Shown: positions 51,911 through 60,816 of the stretch, one piece after another | Layout of the letters: every line of letters starts with the position of its first letter | Numbering within the stretch: position 1 is the first letter of the stretch | From: Streptomyces venezuelae | GTDB taxonomy: Bacteria > Actinomycetota > Actinomycetes > Streptomycetales > Streptomycetaceae | DNA: 64,000 nt | Assembly: GCF_008642335.1 (NCBI RefSeq) | Contig: NZ_CP029191.1 | Span: forward strand, 4,216,001 to 4,280,000 | Direction: 5' to 3' | Program-made: the position numbers and the translations under genes | Notes under the pieces: model-generated | Databases searched by the model: none | Told to the model about the DNA's origin: nothing | What the model saw: the letters and a program-made list of their open reading frames with translations, nothing else

Positions 51911-53182
51911 GTGAGCCTTGTCGTGCAGAAGTACGGAGGCTCCTCCGTAGCCGATGCCGAGGGCATCAAGCGGGTCGCCAAGAGGATTGTCGACGCCAAG
52001 AAGAACGGCCATCAGGTCGTTGTCGTGGTGTCCGCCATGGGTGACACGACGGATGAGTTGATCGATCTTGCCGGGCAGGTTTCCCCGATTCCTGCCGGGC
52101 GCGAATTCGACATGCTGCTGACCGCTGGTGAGCGGATCTCGATGGCCCTGCTGGCCATGGCGATCAAAAACCTGGGCCACGAGGCCCAGTCGTTCACGGG
52201 CAGCCAGGCCGGCGTCATCACCGACTCCGTCCACAACAAAGCACGGATCATCGATGTCACCCCGGGCCGCATCCGGACCTCCGTCGACGAGGGCAACATC
52301 GCCATCGTCGCCGGGTTCCAGGGCGTCAGCCAGGAGGGGAAGAACATCACGACCCTCGGGCGTGGTGGCTCGGACACGACCGCCGTCGCCCTCGCCGCCG
52401 CTCTCGACGCCGAGGTCTGCGAGATCTACACGGACGTGGACGGTGTCTTCACCGCCGACCCGCGTGTGGTGAAGAAGGCCCGGAAGATCGACTGGATCTC
52501 GTTCGAGGACATGCTGGAGCTCGCGAGCTCCGGCTCCAAGGTGCTCCTCCACCGCTGCGTGGAGTACGCCCGCCGTTACAACATCCCGATCCACGTGCGG
52601 TCCTCGTTCTCGGGGCTGCAGGGCACATGGGTCAGCAACGAACCGCAAGGGGACCGCAAGGTGGAGCAGGCCATCATCTCCGGTGTCGCGCACGACACCT
52701 CCGAGGCCAAGATCACTGTCGTCGGCGTGCCCGACAAGCCGGGCGAGGCCGCCTCGATCTTCCGCGCCATCGCGGACGCCGAGGTCAACATCGACATGGT
52801 CGTGCAGAACGTGTCGGCCGCCTCGACGGGCCTGACCGACATCTCCTTCACCCTCCCCAAGGCCGAGGGCCGCAAGGCCATCGACGCCCTGGAGAAGACC
52901 CGTGCGGCCATCGGGTTCGACTCCCTGCGGTACGACGACCAGATCGCGAAGATCTCGCTCGTCGGGGCCGGGATGAAGACCAACCCGGGCGTCACCGCGA
53001 CCTTCTTCGAGGCGCTCAGCGACGCCGGCGTGAACATCGAGCTCATCTCGACCTCCGAGATCCGCATCTCGGTCGTCACGCGCGCCGACGACGTGACCGA
53101 AGCCGTCCGCGCCGTGCACACCGCCTTCGGGCTCGACTCCGACACGGACGAGGCCGTGGTTTATGGAGGCACCGGCCGATGA
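51911..53182 (+). CDS. ask: aspartate kinase
   Basis: The 423-residue enzyme phosphorylates aspartate, the first step to diaminopimelate, lysine, threonine and methionine. The kinase domain shows [72 protein letters not shown] and [15 protein letters not shown]. Two ACT domains (about 265-410) give feedback control: [20 protein letters not shown] and [20 protein letters not shown]. The GTG start has a GAGGAG site. ATGA overlap couples it with asd. Confidence 0.96.
   Translation: MSLVVQKYGGSSVADAEGIKRVAKRIVDAKKNGHQVVVVVSAMGDTTDELIDLAGQVSPIPAGREFDMLLTAGERISMALLAMAIKNLGHEAQSFTGSQAGVITDSVHNKARIIDVTPGRIRTSVDEGNIAIVAGFQGVSQEGKNITTLGRGGSDTTAVALAAALDAEVCEIYTDVDGVFTADPRVVKKARKIDWISFEDMLELASSGSKVLLHRCVEYARRYNIPIHVRSSFSGLQGTWVSNEPQGDRKVEQAIISGVAHDTSEAKITVVGVPDKPGEAASIFRAIADAEVNIDMVVQNVSAASTGLTDISFTLPKAEGRKAIDALEKTRAAIGFDSLRYDDQIAKISLVGAGMKTNPGVTATFFEALSDAGVNIELISTSEIRISVVTRADDVTEAVRAVHTAFGLDSDTDEAVVYGGTGR
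52661..53182 (+). other. putative internal start for an aspartate kinase beta subunit
   Basis: An in-frame GTG opens a 173-residue C-terminal product, [20 protein letters not shown] onwards, exactly at the border before the ACT domains. AAGGGGA lies 8 bp before it. In Corynebacterium and other actinobacteria the lysC gene makes such a nested regulatory beta subunit. It is inferred here from the position and the binding site. Confidence 0.5.
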
Positions 53183-54237
53183 GCCGTAAGCCGACGCTCG
53201 CGGTCGTCGGAGCGACCGGGGCCGTCGGCACCGTCATGCTCCAGATCCTGTCGCAGCACGCCGACATCTGGGGCGAGATCCGACTCGTCGCCTCTCCGCG
53301 CTCGGCCGGCAGGAAGCTGACCGTGCGCGGGGAGGAGATCGAGGTCCTGGCCCTGTCCGAGGAAGTCTTCGACGGGGTCGACGTCGCCATGTTCGACGTA
53401 CCCGACGAGGTGTCCGCGCAGTGGGCGCCCGTCGCCGCCGCCAAGGGCGTCGTCGTGGTCGACAACTCCGCCGCCTTCCGGATGGACCCGGACGTCCCGC
53501 TGGTCGTCCCCGAGGTCAACCCGCACGCCGCGCGCGTGCGGCCGCGCGGCATCGTCGCCAACCCGAACTGCACGACGCTCTCGATGATCGTCGCCGTCGG
53601 CGCGCTGCACGCCGAGTTCGGGCTGCGCGAGCTGATCGTCTCCTCGTACCAAGCGGTGAGCGGGGCGGGCAGGGACGGCGTGGACACGCTGCGGCGGCAG
53701 CTGAAGCTGGTCGCGGGCAGCGAGCTCGGCACCAGCCCCGGAGACGTACGCCGGGCCGTCGGCGACGACACCGGGCCCTTCCCCGAGCCCGTCGCGCTGA
53801 ACGTCGTGCCGTGGGCCGGGTCCCTCAAGGACGACGGCTGGTCGTCGGAGGAGATGAAGGTACGGGACGAGTCGCGGAAGATCCTCGGGCTGCCGGGGCT
53901 TCGCGTCGCCGCGACGTGCGTGCGCGTGCCCGTCGTGACCACCCATTCGCTGACCGTCCACGCGCGCTTCGAGGACGAGGTCACCGTCGACCGGGCCCGC
54001 GAGATCCTCGCGACCGCGCCGGGCGTCGTGCTGTTCGACAATCCGGCCGCGGGGGAGTTCCCCACCCCCGCCGATGTCGTGGGCACCGATCCGACCTGGG
54101 TGGGGCGGGTGCGGCGGTCGCTGGACGATCCCACCGCGCTGGAGCTCTTCGTGTGCGGGGACAACCTGCGCAAGGGGGCCGCGCTGAACACGGCTCAGAT
54201 CGCGGAGCTGGTGGCCGGGGAGTTCACGGCCGGCTGA
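53179..54237 (+). CDS. asd: aspartate-semialdehyde dehydrogenase
   Basis: The 352-residue enzyme reduces aspartyl phosphate to aspartate semialdehyde. It has [18 protein letters not shown] (NADP fold), [36 protein letters not shown], the catalytic Cys in [31 protein letters not shown] and the C-terminal His in [11 protein letters not shown]. It is coupled to ask by ATGA, giving the classic actinobacterial ask-asd operon. Confidence 0.96.
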   Translation: MSRKPTLAVVGATGAVGTVMLQILSQHADIWGEIRLVASPRSAGRKLTVRGEEIEVLALSEEVFDGVDVAMFDVPDEVSAQWAPVAAAKGVVVVDNSAAFRMDPDVPLVVPEVNPHAARVRPRGIVANPNCTTLSMIVAVGALHAEFGLRELIVSSYQAVSGAGRDGVDTLRRQLKLVAGSELGTSPGDVRRAVGDDTGPFPEPVALNVVPWAGSLKDDGWSSEEMKVRDESRKILGLPGLRVAATCVRVPVVTTHSLTVHARFEDEVTVDRAREILATAPGVVLFDNPAAGEFPTPADVVGTDPTWVGRVRRSLDDPTALELFVCGDNLRKGAALNTAQIAELVAGEFTAG

Positions 54238-54594
54238 GGCCGTTGTGGCGTCTCCTTCGCGTCTGCGGTGGTATTGGTACATACCACCCCAGGGCCGAGC
54301 CCTTTGTGGGATCTGTGTAAGTTCTGTGTCCAACTCGGTGGTCGTGCGTCCTTGAACTGGATCATCTCCGCGTTCGAAGATTCGCATCTGATCACTGCAA
54401 CCGGCGGCAGGCGGGGGGACGTCTTTAGCGGTCGCCCTTAGGGGTGGCCCGAGCGCCGGAATAATGGGCATAGGGGAAGAGCTGGTACGCATGGGGGCAT
54501 TTGATGCATCGTCACGAGCGGTGCCCGCGCGACCTGCCGCAAACGCAACGACGGATGCGTACAACCCTGATGGGGGGAAGCGTGTCCAACAAGC
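54238..54594. promoter_or_regulatory. 357-bp intergenic region before the ECF sigma operon
   Basis: GGTGGTAT-TGGTAC-ATACCACC at 54267-54288 is a perfect 8-bp inverted repeat: a terminator of asd or an operator. TTGAAC at 54352-54357 and GAAGAT at 54376-54381 have an 18-bp spacer and could form a promoter for the sigma gene. Small reading frames here (such as 54501-54749) overlap the sigma gene in another frame and look non-coding. Confidence 0.4.
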
Positions 54595-55257
54595 GTGGCA
54601 GAGGTACTCGACTTCACAGCGGTACAGGCGAGAGGCGCGGCGACACTGCGCCCCACTCGCCGCCCCCGCGCGACCGGTGGCATGCCGGTGATCGCACCCA
54701 TGCCCGCGGCGCGTCCGACCCGCATTCCGGCGCAGCGCGAGGGCGCTGACGACACGATGACCGCGGGCACAACAGTCGACCATCTCACCGAGACCTACCG
54801 CGCCCACTACAGGTCGCTGCTCGGCCTCGCCGCGCTGCTCCTGGACGACACGGCGTCCTGCGAGGACGTCGTGCAGGAGGCGTTCATCCGGGTGCACTCG
54901 GCGCGCAAGCGGGTGCGGGACCCGGAGAAGACGCTGGCCTACCTGCGCCAGACCGTCGTGAACCTCTCGCGGTCCGCGCTGCGTCGGCGCATCCTCGGGC
55001 TGAAGCTGCTCTCGAAGCCGATGCCCGACATGGCGAGCGCGGAGGAGGGGGCGTACGACCAGCTGGAGCGCGACGAGCTGATCAAGGCCATGCGCGGCCT
55101 CCAGCGGCGCCAGCGCGAGGTCCTCGTGCTGCGGTACTTCGCCGACATGACCGAGGCGCAGGTCGCCGAGACGCTCGGCATATCGCTGGGCTCGGTGAAG
55201 GCGTACGGCTCGCGCGGCATCGCGGCCCTACGGGTCGCCATGGAGGCGCCGGCATGA
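54595..55257 (+). CDS. SigE-family ECF RNA polymerase sigma factor
   Basis: The 220-residue ECF sigma factor has an N-terminal extension of about 55 residues, then region 2 (YRAHYRSLLGLAALLLDDTA, CEDVVQEAFIRVHSARKRV), a linker with PMPDMASAEEGAYDQLERDE, and region 4 (GLQRRQREVLVLRYFADMTE, AQVAETLGISLGSVKAYGSR). The order AQVA-TLGISLGSVKAYGSRGI is typical of the Streptomyces SigE-family group. The GTG start (VAEVLDFTAVQ) was chosen by family length; MTAG at 54757 is an alternative. It overlaps the membrane-protein gene as ATGA. Confidence 0.88.
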   Translation: MAEVLDFTAVQARGAATLRPTRRPRATGGMPVIAPMPAARPTRIPAQREGADDTMTAGTTVDHLTETYRAHYRSLLGLAALLLDDTASCEDVVQEAFIRVHSARKRVRDPEKTLAYLRQTVVNLSRSALRRRILGLKLLSKPMPDMASAEEGAYDQLERDELIKAMRGLQRRQREVLVLRYFADMTEAQVAETLGISLGSVKAYGSRGIAALRVAMEAPA

Positions 55258-56531
55258 GTGAGCGCAAGCGTGACGAGCAGGGCGGATTTGAGCGGCATGG
55301 CAGGAACGACGACGTGAACCACGGTCCCGTAGGCGATTCCGACCCCGATCGCGGGGCCGGATCCGATCCCGAGGCGGAGGCCGAGTCGGGGGCGGAGCCC
55401 GACTCGGGGGCGGATGATGGTGCCGGTCGTGATTCCGGTGCCGGTGCCGGGCTGGACAGGCTTCGTGCCGTGGTCGGGGGCGGGGCCGGCCCCGAGGGTG
55501 GGCGTGGCTCCGAAGGTGTGCAGGATGCGCAGGGGTACGAGGGTGACCTCGGGTCCGACGAGCTCGCGCTGCGGCGGCTGATGCGGCAGGCCGTACAGGA
55601 GATCGAGCCGGGCGACCGCGCCCTCGACCATCTGCGGCAGGCCGTCCCCGCGCGCCGGGCCCGCAAGCGTCAGGCCGTCGTCGGTCTCGCCGCCGCCGCG
55701 CTCTTCATCGGCACCGCCGTCCCCGCGCTCGTGCACGTCACCACCTCCAAGGGCGACTCGGACGACCGCACCTCGATCGCGGGCAACAGCCAGGACGCGC
55801 AGGGCGGCTCCGGTCACGGCAAGGGCCCCGACGGCGGCGAGAAGGACGCGGGGGCGAAGCCCGACAAGTCCAAGGGCAAGGACAAGAAGGACAAGAAGGG
55901 CAAGAAGGACGGCAAGGGGAAGGGTGGCACGGGCGGCGGCGGTACGGGAGCGCCCGACCCCTCCACCTCCGAGGCCGCCAGTTCGCCCGTCTGCGACGCC
56001 ACCCAGCTCGGCGCCACGGGCAGCACGAACCCGGCGGACGCCAACGGAGCGGTCTACGGCTCCTTCCGCGTCTCCAACATCTCCGACAGCAGCTGCACCG
56101 TCGAGGCGGCGGGCGCCGTCGCCGCGGTGGCGCAGGGCGCGGCCGACCCGGCGAAGGTCGGCGTGGTCGACCACACGGCGGGCGACGCGGCGGCCGGACT
56201 GCCCGACCCGTCGCTCGAGGCCAGCCCGCTCGTGCTGCAGCCCGGCGCGGCGTACGAGGTGAAGTTCGCCTGGCTCCCGTCGGACAAGTGTCCGACGGAC
56301 ACCGGCGAGCCCACGCCCAACCCGACGCCCTCCGAGGGCGGCGGCGGGACGCCGGAGGGCGGGACGCCCGAGGGCATGAGCCCGCAGCTCGGGCGCACGG
56401 ACGGCGGCGTCGCCGACGGCAGCGTCGTGGTGTCCCTGACCGCGGAGGCGGGGGCGCCTTCGGCGGGGACGACGATCACCAACGCGTGTGCGGGGACGGT
56501 GTACCGGACCGGGGTGCTGCCCGCTTCCTAG
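55254..56531 (+). CDS. membrane protein, probable partner of the ECF sigma factor
   Basis: The 425-residue product has a hydrophilic cytoplasmic N-terminus rich in Asp/Gly/Ala, a helical region (LGSDELALRRLMRQAVQEIE, PGDRALDHLRQAVPARRARK), one membrane segment (QAVVGLAAAALFIGTAVPAL, about residues 135-155), a Lys-rich KDKKDKKGKKDGKGK stretch, then an extracytoplasmic beta domain with four Cys (SSPVCDATQLGATGS, SDSSCTVEAAG, SDKCPTDTGEPT, ITNACAGT). The domain is DUF4232-like in flavour. Being coupled to an ECF sigma gene and anchored in the membrane, it probably acts as the anti-sigma factor, although no ZAS motif (HxxxCxxC) is visible. Confidence 0.75.
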   Translation: MSERKRDEQGGFERHGRNDDVNHGPVGDSDPDRGAGSDPEAEAESGAEPDSGADDGAGRDSGAGAGLDRLRAVVGGGAGPEGGRGSEGVQDAQGYEGDLGSDELALRRLMRQAVQEIEPGDRALDHLRQAVPARRARKRQAVVGLAAAALFIGTAVPALVHVTTSKGDSDDRTSIAGNSQDAQGGSGHGKGPDGGEKDAGAKPDKSKGKDKKDKKGKKDGKGKGGTGGGGTGAPDPSTSEAASSPVCDATQLGATGSTNPADANGAVYGSFRVSNISDSSCTVEAAGAVAAVAQGAADPAKVGVVDHTAGDAAAGLPDPSLEASPLVLQPGAAYEVKFAWLPSDKCPTDTGEPTPNPTPSEGGGGTPEGGTPEGMSPQLGRTDGGVADGSVVVSLTAEAGAPSAGTTITNACAGTVYRTGVLPAS

Positions 56532-56602
56532 GGCCGGTCAGGGCCGGTCTACCATCGCGTCCTGAGTGCAGCACGGTGACGGCGCGAGGAGATGGGGAGC
56601 GG

Positions 56603-56977
56603 ATGGCTCTCGAGGCAGGCCAGCGGGTGATGCTGGCGGCGGACACCCCGCTGACCGATTCGGCCGAGGTGTCGGGCGTCGTCGTAGGGGTCCTGTCGCT
56701 GGCGGCGGGCACGGTCGGCACCGTCGAGCAGGTGGTCGGACACGCTCAGGACGAGAGCGACGACGTACGCGAGTACGAGCGGCTCAAGTCGCTGCTCGAC
56801 GCGTTCGGGGGCGAGATGCCCACGGAGAGCAGGAAGCAGCTCGAGGAGAAGGTCGGCGCGCTGGAGCCCGCGTGGACCGCCTTCCAGGAACGGGCGCCTC
56901 GGGTGAGCGTGCGGGTCCGCTTCGACAACGGGTTCATCCTCGACGGGGCGGACGGGGACGTCTTCGCTCCTGCCTGA
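56603..56977 (+). CDS. small hypothetical protein
   Basis: The 124-residue product (ATG, AGGAGATGGGGAG site) reads MALEAGQRVMLAADTPLTDS, VVGVLSLAAGTVGTVEQVVG, DDVREYERLKSLLDAFGGEM, LEEKVGALEPAWTAFQERAP and RVSVRVRFDNGFILDGADGD. Beta strands surround a charged helix, and no membrane segment is certain. It is not in a family I know. It is convergent with SURF1. Confidence 0.65.
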   Translation: MALEAGQRVMLAADTPLTDSAEVSGVVVGVLSLAAGTVGTVEQVVGHAQDESDDVREYERLKSLLDAFGGEMPTESRKQLEEKVGALEPAWTAFQERAPRVSVRVRFDNGFILDGADGDVFAPA

Positions 56978-56994
56978 GGTGCGGGGCCCAGGTC

Positions 56995-57807
56995 CTAGGC
57001 GGGGGCTTCGGTGCCGGTCTCCGTGGGTTCCGGGTCCGGGAGCAGGCCGAGCCGTGCGTCGCGGGCGAACTCCGCCTCGCGGCGGAACAGGCGGAACCAC
57101 ATGAAGATGACGAAGCCCGCGAAGACGAACCACTCGCCGGTGTAGCCCAGGTTCTGGAACGCCTTCAGGTCCAGGCCCGTGTTGTTCGGCGCGGTCGCCG
57201 GGACCGCCTTCATACCCGCGTCGGCCTTGTCGAGGGTGATCCACGCGTCGTACACGTCGTCGCGTACGAGGTTGACCAGCGATGCCGAGCTGATCGCGCC
57301 CAGCTGGCCCTCGGGCAGGCCGCCCGCGGCGCTGACCCCGTTGGATCCCGGGCTCTCCGAGGCCTGGAGCGCCCCCTTGACGGTGACCTCGCCCTTGGGG
57401 GCGGCCGGGGCCTTCGCCGCGTTCGCGTCGCCGGGGAGCCAGCCGCGGACCACGGGGAGTGACTTTCCGTCGTCCGTACGGAGCAGGGTCAGCACGTAGA
57501 ACCCGCGCTTCTCGTCCAACTCGCGATCCGGTACGAGGAGTTGCCTGCCGTAGCGGCCCGTTGCCGTGGCCTGCTCGCCGGAGGTTTCCTTGTCGACGGG
57601 GAGAAGGGAGCGGAGGGGGCGGGCCGCGGCGTCACCGTTCGCTTCCGCGGACTGTTCCTTCGCCTGCTCCTTCGCGGACTCGTGATCCTGTACGCGGTCC
57701 TCGAAGCGGCCGAGCTGCCAGGAACCCATGAAGATGCAGAAGGGGATGGCCAGCGCGACGAAGACGTTGATTCCCCACCAGCGGGGCGTCAGCAGAAACC
57801 GGTACAC
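56995..57807 (-). CDS. SURF1 family protein
   Basis: The 270-residue protein (GTG start, GGGGGT site) has the SURF1 layout: an N-terminal membrane helix (WWGINVFVALAIPFCIFMGS) followed by WQLGRFEDR, a large extracytoplasmic domain (GYYRQLLVPDRE-like GRYGRQLLVPDRELDEKRGF, LLRTDDGKSLPVVRGWLPGD) and a C-terminal helix (EWFVFAGFVIFMWFRLFRRE). SURF1 proteins help insert heme a into aa3-type cytochrome oxidase. The longer frame to 57831 adds an unlikely leader. Confidence 0.92.
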   Translation of the reverse strand: MYRFLLTPRWWGINVFVALAIPFCIFMGSWQLGRFEDRVQDHESAKEQAKEQSAEANGDAAARPLRSLLPVDKETSGEQATATGRYGRQLLVPDRELDEKRGFYVLTLLRTDDGKSLPVVRGWLPGDANAAKAPAAPKGEVTVKGALQASESPGSNGVSAAGGLPEGQLGAISSASLVNLVRDDVYDAWITLDKADAGMKAVPATAPNNTGLDLKAFQNLGYTGEWFVFAGFVIFMWFRLFRREAEFARDARLGLLPDPEPTETGTEAPA

Positions 57808-57854
57808 ACCCCCACGGTACGGGGCCCCCACGGGGCACCCCTCCCTGGGGTCGG

Positions 57855-58017
57855 CCCCGCCGCTCCGCGGCGGCCACTCCCACCCGCCCGCCCGTTTACC
57901 CGGCTCCGCAGGGTGGGCGTAGGAGCAGCCCCGCCGCGTGGCCTGCTCCTACCTGCACCGGTCGGTGCGGGGTGAACGGGTGGGTGGGTGGGTGTGATCC
58001 GCCGCGGAGCGGCGGGG
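57855..58017. repeat. long imperfect inverted repeat with GGGT tract
   Basis: Two 43-bp arms, each with CCCCGCCGCTCCGCGGCGG at the outer end, are inverted around a centre holding a second hairpin (TAGGAGCAG/CTGCTCCTA at 57920-57951). The inner part of the right arm is GGGTGGGTGGGTGGGTG, four G-runs capable of a G-quadruplex, and the left arm carries the C-rich complement. It lies between the S9 peptidase and SURF1 genes (both minus) and may terminate the peptidase transcript. Confidence 0.8.
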
Positions 58018-58038
58018 TTGTCGGCCCGGCTGCCCGGG

Positions 58039-59901
58039 CTAGGGGAGGTGGCGGGTGGTGAAGGCTAGTTCCAGGGTGACCTGTTTGATGCGTTCGTCCA
58101 CTACCAGTGACCCGTGGCCCGCGTCGTACCGGTACACCTCGTGCACCGCCCCCCGCGAGGCCAGACGGTTCACGTAGTTGTCGATCTGGCGGATCGGGCA
58201 GCGCGGGTCGTTCACGCCCGCCGAGATGTAGACGGGCGCCTTCACGTCGTCCACGTACGTGAGCGGGGACGACGCGCGGAACCGCTCGGGGACCTCCTCC
58301 GGCGTGCCGCCCAGCAACGTGCGGTCCATCGCCTTCAGCGCCTCCATCTCGTCGTGGTACGCCGTCACGTAGTCCGCGACGGGCACCGCCGCCAGACCGA
58401 CCGCCCAGGCGTCGGGCTGCGTGCCGAGGCCGAGCAGGGTGAGGTACCCGCCCCAGGAGCCGCCCGCGAGGACGAGCCGGTCGGGGTCGGCGAGGCCGGA
58501 CGTCACCGCCCACTCCCGGACCGCCGCGATGTCCTCCAGTTCGATGAGGCCGACGCGGTGCTTGAGCGCGTCCGTCCACTCCCTGCCGTATCCCGTGGAG
58601 CCGCGGTAGTTGACGCGGACGACCGCGTACCCGTGGTCGACCCAGGCCGCGGGCCCCGCCGCGAAGGAGTCGCTGTCGTGCCAGGTGGGGCCGCCGTGCA
58701 CCTCGAAGACGGTGGGGAGGGGGCCGGAGGAGCCGGCCGGGCGCTGCACCAGGGCGTGGATGCGGCCGCCGGGGCCGTCCACCCACACGTCCTCCACCGG
58801 GACGGACTTCGGCGCCTTCATGCCGGGCGGGTCGAGGACCACGCCGCCCGCCGTGGAGCGGACCACCGGCGGCTCGGCCGCGGACGACCACATGTACTCC
58901 ACCGAGCCGTCGGGGCGGGCCGTCGCCCCCGAGACGGAGCCCGCGGGAGTGTCGATCCGCTCCAGCTCGGCCGTCGCCAGGTCGTAGCGGAACAGCTCGC
59001 CGCGCGCCTCGAAGCCGTGGGCCACGAGGAGCGCGGAACCGTCCGGGTACCACTCGGCGCTCACGTCGCCCGGCAGGCCGAGCACGAGGTCGTCCTCCTC
59101 GCCGGACGCGACGTCCCAGACCAGCGGCTCCCAGCGGCCGCGCCGCTGATGCCCGACGAGCAGGCGCGTGTCGCCGTCGACCGGGGCGAAGCCGAGGACC
59201 TCGAGGCCCAGCTCGACCGTGCCGCCCTTGGTGTCGTCCAGCTCGGCGACGGTCGAGCCGTCGGGCCTGATCACCCGGAGGGCGGAGTGCATCGCGTCGC
59301 CGTGCTCCGTGTGCTCGACGGCGATCAGCGTGCCGTCGTGCGAGAGGTCGCCGACGCCCGCCGACTCCCGGTGGCGGTACACCTCGACCGGGGCGGGGCT
59401 GCCGGGACGTACGACATGGATCGTCGAGCCGTCGTCGTCCGTCGAGCGGCCCACGACCACCGTCCCGCCGTCCCTGCCGAGGGCGAGCCCCGCCGGATAG
59501 GAGGCCTCCAGGCCCGGCACCGCGGGCTCGTCCGCGCCGCCGCCGAACGGCTGGCGCCGCCAGACGCCGAACTCGTCGCCGTCCGTGTCGTCGAACCACC
59601 AGATCCACTCGCCGTCGGGCGACAGCGCGCCGTCCGTCGTGCCGTTCGGCCGCTCCGTCACCTGGCGCTGGACGCCGGTCGTCCTGTCCCACGCGTACAG
59701 CTCGTACGTCCCCGTCGCGTTGGACACGAACAGGGCGCGCTCCGGAGCGTCCTCCGCCCAGTCCGGCAGGGACACCCGAGGCGCCCTGAACCGCTTCTCC
59801 CAGTCCGGCATCTCGGACATGTCCCGCACATCCGGCGCGGAGGACTCCGCCTCCGTGACGTTCCCCGCACCCGGCCCGCTCGTCGCACCCGTCTCGCTCA
59901 T
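58039..59901 (-). CDS. S9 family (prolyl oligopeptidase-like) peptidase
   Basis: The 620-residue cytosolic peptidase has an N-terminal beta-propeller (TGTYELYAWDRTTGVQRQVT, LSPDGEWIWWFDDTDGDEFG and similar repeats, about 50-380) and a C-terminal alpha/beta hydrolase domain: PTVFEVHGGPTWHDSDSF, VVRVNYRGSTGYGREWTDAL, nucleophile Ser482 in LAGGSWGGYLTLLGLG, acid in VYISAGVNDPRCPIRQID, and His in YRYDAGHGSLVVDERI. It is an acylaminoacyl-peptidase/S9C-like enzyme hydrolysing short peptides. Confidence 0.94.
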   Translation of the reverse strand: MSETGATSGPGAGNVTEAESSAPDVRDMSEMPDWEKRFRAPRVSLPDWAEDAPERALFVSNATGTYELYAWDRTTGVQRQVTERPNGTTDGALSPDGEWIWWFDDTDGDEFGVWRRQPFGGGADEPAVPGLEASYPAGLALGRDGGTVVVGRSTDDDGSTIHVVRPGSPAPVEVYRHRESAGVGDLSHDGTLIAVEHTEHGDAMHSALRVIRPDGSTVAELDDTKGGTVELGLEVLGFAPVDGDTRLLVGHQRRGRWEPLVWDVASGEEDDLVLGLPGDVSAEWYPDGSALLVAHGFEARGELFRYDLATAELERIDTPAGSVSGATARPDGSVEYMWSSAAEPPVVRSTAGGVVLDPPGMKAPKSVPVEDVWVDGPGGRIHALVQRPAGSSGPLPTVFEVHGGPTWHDSDSFAAGPAAWVDHGYAVVRVNYRGSTGYGREWTDALKHRVGLIELEDIAAVREWAVTSGLADPDRLVLAGGSWGGYLTLLGLGTQPDAWAVGLAAVPVADYVTAYHDEMEALKAMDRTLLGGTPEEVPERFRASSPLTYVDDVKAPVYISAGVNDPRCPIRQIDNYVNRLASRGAVHEVYRYDAGHGSLVVDERIKQVTLELAFTTRHLP

Positions 59902-59972
59902 GCCCCCATAGTGCCTGTCCCCGCCGACAAACCGCTGGCGGGATTCCCCAGCCTGTGGATAACTTTTCGACC

Positions 59973-60806
59973 ATGTACTCCCCGACGCCCGCCGACTGGC
60001 GCGAGACCAACCGGAGGCGCTGGGACGAGCGCGTCCCCCTCCACCTCGCCAGCGACTACTACGACCTCGACGCCTTCCGCGCCGGCAAGGACCCCCTGCG
60101 CGACCACGAGCTCGCCGAGGTCGGCGACGTACGCGGAAAGTCCCTGCTGCACCTGCAGTGCCACATCGGCCTCGACACCCTGTCCTGGGCGCGGCACGGC
60201 GCCTCCCGCGTGGTCGGGCTCGACTTCTCCGAACCCGCCGTCGACGCGGCCCGCGAGCTCGCCGCCGAGCTCGGCCTCACCCCGGAGCAGGCCACCTTCG
60301 TCGCCGCCGACGTGTACGACGCGGCGGAGGCGGTGCCCGACGCCTCGTACGACATCGTCTACACCGGTGTGGGCGCCCTCGGCTGGCTGCCCGACATCCA
60401 GCGCTGGGCCGAGACCGCCGCCTCCCTCGTCGCGCCCGGCGGTTTCCTCTACCTGTCCGAGTTCCACCCGCTCACCGACGTCCTGGACGACGCCACGGGC
60501 TCGCGCGTCGAGCACGACTACTTCGCGCGCGACGCCTGGGTCGACGACGCTCCCGGCGGATACGCGGACACGACGACGCCCACCGTCCACAACCGCACCG
60601 TCGAGTGGCAGCACCCGATCGGCGACGTCGTCTCCGCGCTCGCCGCCGCGGGTCTGCGCATCGAGTTCCTGCGCGAGCGCGACCAGACCCTCTTCGAGCG
60701 CTTCGGCGCGCTCGAACTCCGCGACGGCGTCTACCGCTTCCCCGCGGACCGGCCCCGGATCCCCCTCATGTACTCCCTGCGGGCGAGCAGACCCGGGAAC
60801 CGATGA
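59973..60806 (+). CDS. class I SAM-dependent methyltransferase
   Basis: The 277-residue enzyme (ATG at 59973) has motif I as LLHLQCHIGLDTLSWARHGA, then VVGLDFSEPAVDAARELAAE, ATFVAADVYDAAEAVPDASY and LVAPGGFLYLSEFHPL. The C-terminal half (RVEHDYFARDAWVDDAPGGY, RTVEWQHPIGDVVSALAAAG) has a compact acceptor-binding lid. The acceptor is unknown. A GTG at 59955 is an alternative start. It diverges from the S9 peptidase gene. Confidence 0.9.
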   Translation: MYSPTPADWRETNRRRWDERVPLHLASDYYDLDAFRAGKDPLRDHELAEVGDVRGKSLLHLQCHIGLDTLSWARHGASRVVGLDFSEPAVDAARELAAELGLTPEQATFVAADVYDAAEAVPDASYDIVYTGVGALGWLPDIQRWAETAASLVAPGGFLYLSEFHPLTDVLDDATGSRVEHDYFARDAWVDDAPGGYADTTTPTVHNRTVEWQHPIGDVVSALAAAGLRIEFLRERDQTLFERFGALELRDGVYRFPADRPRIPLMYSLRASRPGNR

Positions 60807-60816
60807 CCGATGACCG

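Noticed and set aside
54501..54749. 82-codon frame (MMHRHERCPRDLPQ) before the sigma gene
   Set aside because: Overlaps the sigma gene in another frame, is Arg/His-rich and lacks a ribosome binding site.
59954..59962. TGTGGATAA, the complement of a perfect E. coli-type DnaA box
   Set aside because: Single 9-mer in a promoter region without neighbours or AT-rich DNA; no evidence of an origin.
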